64,000 nt of DNA, from the NCBI GenBank assembly GCA_037833965.1, contig AP031356.1:25752501-25816500 (forward strand), written 5' to 3'. The first letter of the stretch is position 1; the number at the start of each line of letters is the position of its first letter. The notes beneath the pieces are model-generated. The model made no database searches, had not been told where the DNA came from, and was given only the letters and a program-made list of their open reading frames with translations. The stretch is from Marchantia polymorpha subsp. ruderalis. Lineage: Eukaryota; Streptophyta; Marchantiopsida; Marchantiales; Marchantiaceae. Shown piece by piece: positions 1-11,802 of the stretch. The position numbers and the translations under genes are program-made.

Positions 1-997
1 AGGAACTTCTGACCGAGGGGATTACGAGACTGTGACCGTATGAGGAAACCCATCTAACATTCTGTTGGATGTTGCTGTTTATACCTACAGTGAGCAGATT
101 TGGGTATGTCGAAGATACGAAGCGTACCCACTAAGAAGTAGAGTCTATAGACTAGACGAGTGTTTCCGCAAATTTTACTAGTATCTGTGTTCTCATTCAA
201 GGTTCCTAAATGACACAGTGGGGAATATTCGAGATTCTGACCGCGAACGCCGAGCCGGGCTGCGTATACAGAAGAGAGCAAGTTGGATTTGGAACGAAGA
301 AAGCACAACTCATAACCAGATCCAAATCTGCCATTAGAAAGATTGACGTATATGTGGCTTATAAAACAGATTTGCATGCAATGAATGCCATTCCTCTGTG
401 TATATATTAGATGAAAAAATGCATGAAACAAGCGTGTGTATACTTTAAGGGTATATGTCTTTCGGCAGAAAGTCTAGACAAAGTGGAGCATCTATTCACG
501 TAGTCGCTCTCGTGGTCTTGCAATCGTCATCCACTTTGATTTGTCCACCCTGCTGGTGGTGGGGATCCGGCTGAAAAACAACCACAGGATGACCGCATTT
601 GAGAGCACTCCCAAATTGATCAAAGCTACGAGAATTTACCGGGTTTAGCACGACACGAACATTCGCTCTTTCTCAGGGAACACAACAATGAAGACGGATA
701 ATAACTTCCATGATATAGAAAGGCGTCGGGTCCTCTACAGAAGGAAGTGTAGACTGGATATCGGTATAATTAGTGGTGCGTCAAGTCAAAGTGAAAAATG
801 GGAGGGAGGTTTCAATCCAGGTCTTGAAGTCTTGATTGCAATCTTTTTTTCGTTTCCAATTGCGTCTTTTATACGCGAATGAGACGGTACGGAGTGGTGT
901 CATGTCTATGTGTAGCACGCTGTCTGGCTCGTTAAGCATTTATCTTTTAATTAATGTGAACCACTGTTTCTCATGTTCCAAGCCTGGGATTTTATTT
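1..997. other. Intergenic, no gene recognised
   Basis: No frame here has recognisable protein content. The longest open frames (125 aa on the - strand at 54-431, 66 aa on the + strand at 210-410) overlap each other and have no family signature, so I treat them as chance frames. Confidence 0.5.
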
Positions 998-1227
998 CAT
1001 GCACTTGCAATGTGACTTGTACTTGTAAAGCTCTACCTTTATACTTTCAAGTCACATCGGAGGTGGGGACTGAACCGTAGAATGAGTTTGACGTTCAACG
1101 AGACTGACGGATCATGCACTTGCAATGTGACTTGTACTTGTAAAGCTCTATCTTGATAGTTTCAAGTCGCATCGGAGGTGGGGGCTGAACCGTAGAATGA
1201 GTTTGACCTTCAACGAGAATGACAGAT
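998..1227. repeat. 115-bp tandem duplication, two copies
   Basis: Copy 1 spans 998-1112 and copy 2 spans 1113-1227, head to tail with no spacer. Both begin CATGCACTTGCAATGTGACT and contain AAGTC(A/G)CATCGGAGGTGGGG(A/G)C. They differ at roughly ten positions, so the duplication is recent but not identical. It lies about 150 bp upstream of the TATA box of the S1-like gene, in its presumed promoter. Confidence 0.95.
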
Positions 1228-1378
1228 CAGTCCGCACGGTCAAACATGAAGAAACATCAAGAGTCACATCAGCTGAAAATGGGATTCTCGTCTTGTTCTG
1301 GTATATTCCTGCAACAAATGCCAACCACTTCATTCCTTCAGAATCAGCTGGACCTCACGTTTCTCTATAGCCAATTGA

Positions 1379-1385
1379 TATAAAT
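1379..1385 (+). promoter_or_regulatory. Candidate TATA box of the S1-like gene
   Basis: The sequence TATAAAT lies 129 bp before the ATG at 1514. A CCAAT pentamer sits just upstream at 1371-1375. Spacing and sequence fit a plant core promoter; there is no transcript evidence. Confidence 0.5.
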
Positions 1386-1513
1386 TTTGCTCGTAGAACG
1401 TTAACATTGGGCAGCGAAAGCCTTCAGCTTTGACAGTTGATGAGATTTCCTGCTTTCAGTCATTCAATCTCTACATAGTAGCTTCGCGAAGGTACACGCA
1501 TTCACCTTCTTCG

Positions 1514-2365
1514 ATGGGCATCGACTGGATCCCGATTATCAATGCAGCGATTGTGGTGAGTCTACTCAGTCTGAGTTATACGAGTGGAGTGCAAGTGTTC
1601 GCTTCGGATGTTTCCTTCGGAATTACCAACAACATCTCAGTTCCAAGCACCGCAAACCACGGCCATGATGAACTGAAAATAATTTGTGCTGTTGGTACCA
1701 GAAACAACATGTCTTCCGTGCCACTTCAAGTCATCAAACCAGGACAGTCACATGTCTGGAAAAATGAAGAACTCGGTGCTGATCACGACGGGAATGTCTT
1801 CCTTTCGTGCTCGTGGATGCCCAGCTTTATAATCCGGAGGTCGTTGCGAGAAACACAAGACTGGATCGTGACCGAAGACGGACTACGAAGAGTTGGCACA
1901 ACTGAACTTTCAGCAAGATGGCAAGAACGTTCTACTGAACTGAAGAGGATCTCGGGTGATGGACGTGATCGTGTAGCAGCTGTTACGTCGATCATAGATG
2001 TGAACGTAACTAACATCATGAACGGGGCGAATCCATCATTCACCCTGGTAGAGATTCACTGCACCGCTAAGACCGGGGACAGGGCGAAGTATCTGGGAAG
2101 AATCCAGATATCGGCGTGGGAATCTCACGAATGGAAGTTAACGCAGATTGACAACTCCCCGGACACCGTTTTCTGTTCTTTCAGTTGGACTGACGACTTC
2201 CGGCAAGAGTACACTATGAGTTCGGCTATATTCGATTCCAAGTCTAGAAACTACGCTGTTGATTTTCAAAGGGAATACTTTGTCACCAAGTCTGGACTTG
2301 CTTTCGGTGGTCAGGAAGTCTACGTTGCTGTGTGGGCCAAATCGCTCACCATGAACTCCCCTTAG
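1514..2365 (+). CDS. Secreted protein with two S1 self-incompatibility-like domains
   Basis: Single-exon gene of 283 codons. The open frame extends back to about 1430 without an ATG; the first in-frame ATG (1514) gives a signal peptide with a hydrophobic core at residues 7-24, so I chose it. Two tandem domains of the plant self-incompatibility protein S1 (SPH) family follow. The first covers about residues 33-125, with a Cys pair C58 (LKIIC) and C99 (FLSCSW). The second covers about 160-265, with C183 (VEIHC) and C221 (VFCSFSW). Each shows the family pattern of a Cys in an early strand and a later C-S-x-W. S1 proteins are small secreted beta-sandwich proteins; in Papaver the stigmatic member is the self-incompatibility ligand, while most plant homologues have no known role. 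Members normally carry one domain of about 100-120 residues, so this chain is double length. A non-reproductive ligand-like role is inference. Confidence 0.82.
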   Translation: MGIDWIPIINAAIVVSLLSLSYTSGVQVFASDVSFGITNNISVPSTANHGHDELKIICAVGTRNNMSSVPLQVIKPGQSHVWKNEELGADHDGNVFLSCSWMPSFIIRRSLRETQDWIVTEDGLRRVGTTELSARWQERSTELKRISGDGRDRVAAVTSIIDVNVTNIMNGANPSFTLVEIHCTAKTGDRAKYLGRIQISAWESHEWKLTQIDNSPDTVFCSFSWTDDFRQEYTMSSAIFDSKSRNYAVDFQREYFVTKSGLAFGGQEVYVAVWAKSLTMNSP

Positions 2366-3109
2366 TGAGCAGTTGTAGTAAGTTGACAGCCGGGCCCTAG
2401 AACAAGAACTTAGCTTTGTGAATTAGACCATGTGTCCGGTAACTCCACAATGAGATGCGTCTTATTGTTCTAAAATTCCATAATGTCTTATTTATATCAT
2501 TTTGTGGAGTTTTAATGTTTTTCAATTTGGGATCAGAATTCTGAGTGTTTTATCTTGATCGTTTACTTAGTTATTGTTTGACATATATTATATCCTCACA
2601 AAATCATCCAGACCTAGCACTTTGTTTACTCTTGCTCTTGCTCCTTGTAAACAATGCTTTCTCTTTTGTTTGCCGTGATCCGGAACCCCTTCCTAACCGT
2701 AGTTACTCAGTCTCTCACAGGAGGGAGCTACAGAACATGCGCATTTCAGTCAAAGCATGATCAATGGAGACTTTCACCATTTGGGATTCTTGGTCCCGAC
2801 GACTATCGATAAACATGCGAGCGAATCGGAATCCTGCGGTAGAGTTGTCCCTGTCAGTCGTCATGCAAAGGCGATCAAGGCAATGAATGAGTCTCAATAC
2901 CAAAATTCAATAATTAGCGATTTTCTAAGCTGTAATTCTCCACCTTTGCGCTCCCCTCTGCGCCGGTTGTGATTTATCAGAACCTATGTATTCTCTAGTG
3001 CAGCATGACTTTGAAGATTCCAAAAGAAACTTTGTCATCATTGTTGTTTCAGTCATCACCTCAATCTCATTGGCACTACCGAAAGCCATATTTGATCAAT
3101 TGATGGATT

Positions 3110-3310
3110 GATGTCATAACCTAAAATGAAAGACTTTCGTTTTAGCTTTTATTGACGAATATTGCAGTTTGAATAAGTAAGATTCGTTTCCGTTTATGAA
3201 AGTCTTATTCATGAATTGAAGTCAAAACCTAAGATGAAAGACTTTCGTGTTAGATGACTGGGACTGTAGATTGAATAAGTAAACCTCTATCCGTGAAAGT
3301 TCTTACACGT
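3110..3310. repeat. Diverged tandem duplication, period about 108 bp
   Basis: Copy 1 starts at 3110 and copy 2 at 3218. Shared blocks include GTCA(T/A)AACCTAA(A/G)ATGAAAG with ACTTTCG following, TTGAATAAGTAA, and GAAAGT near the end. The copies have many substitutions and small indels, so this is older than the 115-bp duplication. Confidence 0.7.
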
Positions 3311-3935
3311 TTTGATAACTAAAACAATTAAGCATGTATGTTATTCACCTCATTCCTTGTTTAGATATGCATGTGACTCCATACTAGATGGTACTTGTAG
3401 CTGTCATGCATCTTGAAAAATAAAATAGGCGTGACATCAACTTTGATGAAACTTGCTAGCTTACTCTAATGCAAAGCCTTGGAAAAGACGTTACAGTGGA
3501 ATTAGGCAAACCGTACGTTACGTCAAACACAATCATGACAGTAATTTGATTTAAAAATTTGGATGGAGTAAGGAGACAATAAATGCATATGACTTCAACA
3601 AAATGCTCATTTATACATAGATATGGAAGCATCACGAGAACCTGTGTAATTGAGATCCATTAATGAATTTGTTTAAGAATCCTGTGATATTGTTAGGGCT
3701 ACTAACTCCTCAACTTCATTGTACAAAGAGGATGGAATGCATCATGCAAATGATGATAAAGTATATCAAGAATGTTAATATTAAACACATTGCTCCAAAT
3801 ATTTTTCAACACAAGAGTTGTTGGACTCTCATATGGATTACAAATCAATACGATAACAAAAAATTAAAATTTTTAGACAAATATACAAAGTCTCTACTTA
3901 TGGAGACTCGGTACAGACAGGAAATTTTTACATTG

Positions 3936-3965
3936 TTTGGAGGTGATAAGATTATCACCTCCAAA
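3936..3965. repeat. Perfect palindrome, 14-bp arms, 2-nt centre
   Basis: Left arm TTTGGAGGTGATAA (3936-3949), centre GA, right arm TTATCACCTCCAAA (3952-3965). The arms are exactly complementary. It lies in AT-rich DNA with no adjacent gene. Confidence 0.95.
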
Positions 3966-6900
3966 TAATTTACATAATCATTTTATTAACGATCCTATCT
4001 GGATTGCTTTACTTATATTCAAAGAATGCCATAATGTGCGAACCAACATCCATAATACAAATATTCTATATGTAATATATATGCTTAGGTTAACATATCT
4101 AGAAGCGATATGTGATATTAATTCTGTCTGAATATTTTCACTCGTTGATTAATTGTGTGAGTTTAAGAGTAGCATTTAGAGGAGCTTTGATACATAAGCT
4201 TCTTAATGAGTTAAGTTACATATTGCATTCTCATTGATGAAAATATTATTTGCGAATAACAGAAACAAATGCCTAGTTGGCTGACTTGTTGAGGAGGAGT
4301 TGTGGGACCTGACGCACAGCGGTATGACAAAAAAAGTGACAGTGAAGGGAGGATTTCTGGAAGCGAAAACCCCATCAATTTTCATCCCGTACGCGATTCA
4401 AAAAATACGTTTGATGGAGAACGTGTGAATGCGTTACGTAGACTACCGCTTCTTCCCATTCGGGCCATCAGAGCTGCCTTTTTCCCAAATTATATATTCC
4501 CTTTGGCCAAGATCTCCAGGCATCGTGTAAAAATATATATGAGAGAGCCAGCTCATTAAGGAGTGCAAATGTTCCTCCGATACTAACGCCTTTGATGATC
4601 CAATGAGTCGGAGCAATGTTGAAAATACTCACTATAATTGATGTTCTCAAAAACAGTGTATGACAGAATTACTTTCGGATACTCTTTCTGAATAGGTTAC
4701 ATCAATTGATGTGAAACTCAATCTTAGGCAATAACCGCATTGATTGACTGAGGATTCAATTCAAAGACCTACATTCAATAATGTAGGCTCAGCTAGCTTA
4801 CCTTTTATCCCTCCTGTCATGATATTATTAACTACCAATAACTGGTTTGTACTTAAAAACAGGGTTGGAGATTTCATAATTATTTTAAATCATTGTGGAA
4901 AAAAATACCTAAAAGGACCTACTTATAATATTGCGATTTGAAGAAGGTTTCACAGAGAGGACTGTAAGTGCATACAAGATTTTTAAAAATTATAAGTGCA
5001 GTAGCCAAGCTAAAATTCTAGTACACTAGTTATCAAATGTAAGACTATCAAGTACATCAGGTGTAAGTGATGAAATGATATAACTACTCCATCATTAGCT
5101 TATCTACAAGATATCAAATTATGATTACATGTATTATCCTAAGTTCGTATATGTAGAGTTGAGCTATTTCTCATAAGACTGTGAACTTCCCATAACCTTG
5201 TAAATGATACTTTTTACTTAAATATGCTCCTAAGATACTGACTTAATTCCTAAACCCCATTCCTAAACACAGCTTTATAAAAGATGATAAATCAATCTCA
5301 TAATTAACTAAATGATGATGTTTCAAGAAGATTGTAATATTTTACATCCATTGAGGTCTTTATTATACTTGACGTTCATGTCTTGTCCGTTTCAGTTATT
5401 TTTCAAACTGTATTTCCTGTGAATTAATTCAAAATCCAAAAGTGTAAATATAGATATTAGTTTTAAATTCATATACTGCAGCATTGTGGTATATAATGCT
5501 TGTAAAAAAATTTATTATTTTGCTGTTAGAAGGGAAGAGGTGGTTTTTTTTGCCAAATCAACCACCGTGCCGAATCTTCCTGTGTGTCATCAAGTTTCTT
5601 TCAACCGCTATAATTGATGTAGAAGAAATTGGAAAAATCTGGAATTTTTTTTATTTAATTTGCATATGCTTTGTGCTGATTTCTATGTCCATGTTGTTGC
5701 CCATAGGGGGCTATTGCTTCCGTTTATCAGTATAACGTAAGAATCTTGATCGCGAAGTTCATATTCTCTTTCTCATGTTGAACATCTGAACAGATTCCTT
5801 CGCTCTTTTATTTTCCGTCTTCTTATCATTGGGGTCTTGCAGACAACATAGACGCACACTTAAAGTTATTAGTGCACATCTCAGTTTCTGTGGTTCTTCT
5901 ATTTTGTGTGTGCATTGTGAGATAAATTGTGGGTTCAAGATTTCATCATGCAGTATGCCATGTCCCTACCTAGCAGAATGTCAAATTACACATAAGTTGA
6001 GGATATAGCATCCACTATTATATCAAAATAGGGATATCAAAATCAAACACAAGATGAAATTTTTTTAATAAAATCAAGATGACAAAGATATTCAAACTAC
6101 ATAAAATCATGAAGTTGTCAATTACTTACAAAAAATTATTGAATAAAAAACATGCAAAATGATTGGTATTTCATCATAACATTCTACAACAAAAGACACA
6201 TGTTATTGTGTAGTTCAAAATAATAACATGATCGTTAAATTGAATCTTTAGACATTTTAAATTTAATGAAGAAAAAAATCAGAACTCCTTTTGTTGTTTA
6301 TATGAAATTTTGGTATCAATCAATGAGCTTTGAGCACTTGATAAAACTTTAAATTTTTTATCCATATTGCATATTTTTGTTTTCAGTCACATAGTTGGTA
6401 TAAAAAGTATGAATTTTCAATGAGTTTTTGTAAATAATTTATTTTACATCAAATTTGGATATTAAAATATTTTAAAAATTTGGCGTGATGACTTGAATTA
6501 TATATAACTTGTTGTTAAGTAAGCAATGAAATTTATTTTGTGATTTTTACAATTAAGAAGTGTTTGAAAAATAATATGAAGTTTTTTTAAAGCACAATGT
6601 AAAGCTAAATTATTTTTAAAAATTTTTAATTCAAATTTCAAAATTTTGAATTTTTACGATTATTTATGCTAAAATTTTATTGATTGAAAAAAATTTATCT
6701 AAATGATTGGAAGAGGAATATTTTTTTTCAATTGATAATTAAGAAATTTTTAAAGAAATCAACGTCCAAACAAATTTACTTATGATTAGAAAAATGTTTC
6801 TCCTCAAAAGTAATGAATACTTGTAACATAGTGGTGATCTCATGAAAATCTTATCAAACATAACAAAATGATCATTTTAAAATCTATATAAGTTCAAGGC

Positions 6901-7217
6901 TAGCCTAAGAGTAAACTGCATTGTGTAACATCCACAATCCGAAATTATTGAATAGTCATTTTTTACTTATCTCTCCTTCCAAATTATTAATAAATGTTGC
7001 TGATAAATGCTGCAACATTTATTGGCACTTATTGAGCAAAGTATAATTTTAACATAAAGATAAAAAAATATCTTATTCATGTGAATTATTCAAAGTCACA
7101 TACAATATATGATGAGTTTGTCTCATTCTTATTTTATAATGGACCAAATCAAGAGTACTTATCATATGTATAACAGTAACGATGACATACACTTCACATG
7201 AATTTGCATATTTGTTC

Positions 7218-7463
7218 AGTGAAGAGATTAAATAAGCGTGAATGAAATTTAAAACATCAGTTGTAGTATGTCAATATTGTTAATATATCAAAATATATGA
7301 TATCATTGTCTGTTGATCAATGGCAAAAGAGAATATTCATAGTGAAGAGAATAAATAAGCGTGAATGAAATTTAAAACATCAGTTGTAGTGTGTCAATAT
7401 TGTTAATATATCAAAATATATGATATCATTGTCTGTCGATGAATGGCAAAAGAGAATATTCAT
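7218..7463. repeat. 123-bp tandem duplication, two copies
   Basis: Copy 1 is 7218-7340 and copy 2 is 7341-7463, directly abutting. Both start AGTGAAGAGA and end GAGAATATTCAT. Only about five differences are visible over 123 bp, so the event is recent. The unit has no coding content. Confidence 0.95.
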
Positions 7464-8100
7464 ACTAATCATTTGTGTAATTAGGAAGAAGTTGCATCTT
7501 AATCCCATTCTATCCTCATTACCTTATTCTACTTTCATCTGGAGTTGCGTATATTCAAATCCTTCCATTTTATGGAAAAAAACGATTAGATATTAGTGCA
7601 GTACTTTTTCCAAATGTATCAAAAATCGGCATTGTTCATACCTTGTAAAGTAGAAGCTCAAAAAATTGTAAAGATCTCATACAAGAAAAAACTGTGAAAA
7701 AAGTGTGAGCAATCCACAAGGTATCAAGTTTAAAACGCGAATGATAGTTTACTGATTGTAATCCATGATCTCGTTTGCAATATTGAGGTGCTTCCTATGT
7801 TGATGATTAGTGTGGATAACAACATTCAAACAACCGTAAAATCAAACCTAGATGGAAATGTCAAGTACATTATAAAACATGGAAAGAACTCACCAACCAA
7901 CATGCCCTCCAATAAATGGACAATATGTGAAACATGAAACTAAATCTCAATGCAACATGCAAACAATGAAATTATAACAATCTATATACATCATAGCATC
8001 CCAAGCGGCATGTATATACTTGATTGGTTACCTATGCCTATCTCAAATACTCAATTTTTACTTTAAAGAGGATATATAGAACATTGGACGTGTACATTAT

Positions 8101-9267
8101 ACTTCAAATCCTATTATTTGTTGATATATTGAGCTGTTCTTTCGGCTTCGTTTGACCCTTAGAGTTGAAATTAAGATGTGTGAAACCCCAAGAAAGAAAA
8201 ATGCGTTTCCCCATCGGAGATTTGTCAAAACTGCACATGATACAATCATAAATCTCATTCCTATGGTCAAAACGAAATCAAATCGCGCGGTTTTTCTCCT
8301 TCGCTGGAACAACGTCAGAATTCTCTTTTTCTCGTTCTGCTTCGTTGCGCTACTTCCGTCAACGGAAGAGGGCACGGACGTGAGCAGTGGACGTCAGACG
8401 GAGAATCCGGTGCGCAAAGTGCAATGACGACGATCAGCCGGTGGCGCGGTCAAGGTCTTGATAACAAGATGGTCCCGACGAAAGTCAAAGCTCACCAAAG
8501 CAATTGGAAATTTAGTTCACCGATTTCGAACGCGAGTGAAGAGAAACGACGACATGACGAACGCAAGACCTGTGGGGCCCTAGATCTCACGCCGAGATTC
8601 AGGTGCCACTATGCGATGTACGCCCAATTGATGGATGCGTCATGAGTGAAGGATTCGAGAGTGGGGCTGGACAAACTCGAATTGCCGAGCTCCTGCTTTC
8701 CGCTGGTCTGTGCCCGGCTCTTCACGCTAAGATTGGATTCCGCCCCCGGTCGAACCACTTGGAAAGGGCTCCAACCAGCTCCCGAGTACCACAGATGCTG
8801 CGAAAGTCTCCCTTGAGTTTTGGGACGCCCAGAGCTGGATCGTATAAGGGCAGGTGAAGCTGCTAATTTCAGAGGCGGTAGACTAGAGCTCCACTCGCGT
8901 ATATACGGGCATGGGACGATGCTGAAGATAAGCACACACGGATGGATTCGCACAGACAGGCTTGGTTGCCCTCACTGGTTAATCGTAATTACAGGTGACA
9001 GGAATCTTGCTTAGATGTGGAGTTTCGTCGCTCTTTCGTGGCAATTCGGCTTCAATGACGCTGGTGAGTTAGACTGTAGAAGGTAGTGACAGAGCAGAGC
9101 GGAACGATGCAGGACGGGGTGTTGGTCGAATTCTGAAGCTGTGGACGTTCACAGTTTGGACAGGAGCGAGGGATTGGGCCGATTTAGCGAAGCAGGCTTG
9201 GTGGTGCCAGTGGTTTGGATCGTGAGGTGCCACAATGACAGAGAAAATTGTCATTTGCGAGAGGGCG
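8101..9267. other. Presumed promoter and leader of the reticulon-like gene
   Basis: Base composition rises from AT-rich to balanced at about 8150. The many overlapping short frames on both strands show no family. A TATATA lies at 8900-8905, too uncertain to call as the core promoter. The region most likely holds promoter and 5' leader of the gene starting at 9268. Confidence 0.45.
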
Positions 9268-11802
9268 ATGTCGAGGAAGCCGAGGCACACATTTTTACTT
9301 CTCTGTTGCGGCTCGCTTGTGTGGTACTACTGTGGACCTCAGCAGCGGAACGTCGTTTCTCTCTTCGCCGATATACTTTTCACGCTTGTTTGCGCGCTGG
9401 GCCTACTCGGATATATTTGTCGGCAGCTCAATCTCGCGTATGGTCCCTGTCACATCTCCCCTGGTCCTGGTCGCATGCCTGAGGTCTATGACTTGTGGTA
9501 GATGCTTCGTAGTCATACCATGCTTGGCACGTTGTTGAGAATAATTCGGGGTGAAGCACTCGACGATTTGAGCAGTCAGAATCTGGAGAGATGAATGAGA
9601 GATGTCTCATCTCACATGCTCTTTCCCAGACTGACCATGAGTGTTGACCTGACTCGTCTATATTCCGACTTAATTGGACTAGATTTGGTCTCCTCGGTCA
9701 GTGACGTTCACGTTACGAAAGCCGCTACGCCCATGTCTCACTCTGAAATTCGACTGACAAGTACGAGAGTGGGTGAGTTGATCATCAGCAAATTATTGAA
9801 CTATCCGAATCGAGTCATTTTCAAGGAGTTCTTTGTTTGACGTTGACACGAAAGCCCTCAATATGCAGGTATATGGAAGATAGACATACATCTTAGTCAT
9901 CCGGATCGATTATCATTCATGCAGTCGGAAATTTTCCCTTTCTCGTTTCCACGGTGACGGAAACAAGCACGAACGTGCCTGTTCTACCTATACCTTCGAA
10001 GCCATATATCCAACCCACACATGTATTCCTCTGATGTTGTCAGGACGAGTCAGCTGACGATAAAGCAGTTAGTCATCAGAAGTTGTCTGATCCATGGAGA
10101 CAAGCATGGCCTTGTTCTAATCCGACTCTTCTCAGCTTCCTTTTCCTGTCTGAAGCGGGTGACATGGTTTAAATGAGCAAGGATTATCTTTTCACCACTG
10201 TACTTTCAAGCTCTGACAAAGTAGGTTTCTCAGTCTGACGCTTGTATCCATGATAATGCAACTATTAGTGAAGACGGTTGCCGAAGACCACTGTTTCCAG
10301 ATGCTTTTGGTAATGTTGAAGATTTTTGATTTTGAAGATGTCGTACAAGATATCATGAGCCACAGTTCAAGTAACCAGCAGATTGATCTTCTGATTTATT
10401 CTGGTATATTTTCTGATCAGAGAACTCAAAGAAACTACGGTACCTTGGACAGTTCTGAATCGTGGTCCTATCATTGGCATGCCATGAATCGTAATCATCA
10501 GCGTCGTGGTTTAAGTCCTTATGTCCTTAAGTCCATTGAACATGCTGAGTTTCTTCTTGTGGCTTGCAGTATTCCCGTCGATCCGCTGGAATGGCAAGTG
10601 ACTCCAGAGGTAGCGAATGACGTTGCAGCATGTGTAGCGAACACAGTAGGAGCTGCTGAAGGAGTTCTGAGAGTTGCTGCCAGCGGACGTGACAGTAAAT
10701 TATTCACCAAGGTAGGTTGAGCCCAGCGTGTATTTTCCGTCATAAGAATCAAGGTCAACATTATTGTACGTGATACAGAGTATCAAATGAGGTATGTGCT
10801 TGGCGGAACGTTACCTCTGAGTGGATTTTGTTTTTCCTAGTGAACTTTCGTCTCATGCCTCTTCGCGAACTTCGCCTGGGTATCCTTTGTCTTCATGGCC
10901 GGTCTTTGTTGAAAATCTCCTATCATAGAATAGCTGGAAGGTGGAACATCATGAACAAAGAGATTCGATCTACAATCAATCTTTTTGTTTCAGTCCGCTC
11001 CTTTTTTCCGTACGATCTTCTCTTTGCAAATTCCCACCGCTGGAATGCACGTGACAGAGCTTAGGCAAGTTTTAGCTCGTTTATACAGCATGGTTCCAAG
11101 TGATGAGAAGTTTACGATAAGAAGCAAGAAGGTGCAATTTTAACCTCATGAGTGATGTTGATTTCGAGTGGTTATCCGTTAGGCTAACTTAATCTGCTTT
11201 CATAGATGACAGGTGTTGAAGTTTCTCTTTCTGCCCATGTTGAGCTATAATGAGATTTGAATGCTTCTTGTCAGGTGGTGTTGGTTTTGTATCTGATTTC
11301 TGCTATTGGAAGATCAGCGTCGGGGGCGACAGTAGCTTATTTCGGTAAGGTACTTATATGCTAAGAACCCCGCCATGAATTGTTGGGTGTTGAGCAGTTA
11401 TTGCGAACTTCTTTTGTTATTTCTTTCAGATTTTGTTTTTCAAGTACAGTAGAATGTGAAATTTTGTATGTTCATGACACTTATATCGAGAGTGATTCTC
11501 CAGTCCTCGGGCTCAAGAAAAACATTTAAACTACGGTACATAACTTTCTCGTGAATTCACAATTGTCTCTGAACGAGCTGTCAACCGAAAGACGTGCATT
11601 TAGCCTGTCGTGCTTACAGCGTCTTTCTTTGTTTGCAGCATTGTGCTTTGCCATGATTGTACCATATTGCGTTTCAAAAATAGCCCCTGAGATTACTGCT
11701 CATACGCCAACTTTTCTCCAGAAAAGATTCAATAGTCTTACTGGATCTCTCACTCCAGGTAACTCGCCAATGTCAAACTACAATAGTCCTCGACATTTCT
11801 GA
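9268..11802 (+). CDS. Reticulon-like protein, short plant RTNLB22/23 type
   Basis: Four exons: 9268-9437, 10570-10711, 11275-11344, 11639-11802; 181 aa. All junctions are GT-AG and keep phase. Reticulons are ER membrane proteins that insert hydrophobic hairpins and bend the membrane. The first hydrophobic pair is at about residues 8-23 and 27-50 and ends RQLNL. A conserved linker follows (IPVDPLEWQVTPEVANDVA, then VANTVGAAEGVLRVAASG), and the second pair is at about 104-118 and 122-139. The VDPLEWQ and NTVGAAEGVLRVAA blocks match what I recall of the short Arabidopsis reticulon-like proteins B22/B23, which lack the long N-terminus of other RTNLBs. The tail after residue 145 is Ser/Pro/Asn-rich and unlike anything I recall. 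An in-frame ATG at 9235 would add 11 residues; I prefer 9268 because the hydrophobic segment then starts near residue 8, as in short members. Weakest point: the exon 1 donor (GTATGG). Confidence 0.78.

Larger units (their letters stand above)
2366..8100. other. AT-rich intergenic DNA with decayed duplications
   Basis: About 5.7 kb without a recognisable gene. From about 3000 it becomes strongly AT-rich, especially 5900-7500, with many poly-A and poly-T runs. Open frames up to about 100 codons occur (for example 3663-3968) but none has family features. The structured parts (two tandem duplications and a palindrome) are listed separately. A decayed mobile-element origin is possible but no coding remnant supports it. 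Confidence 0.6.
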
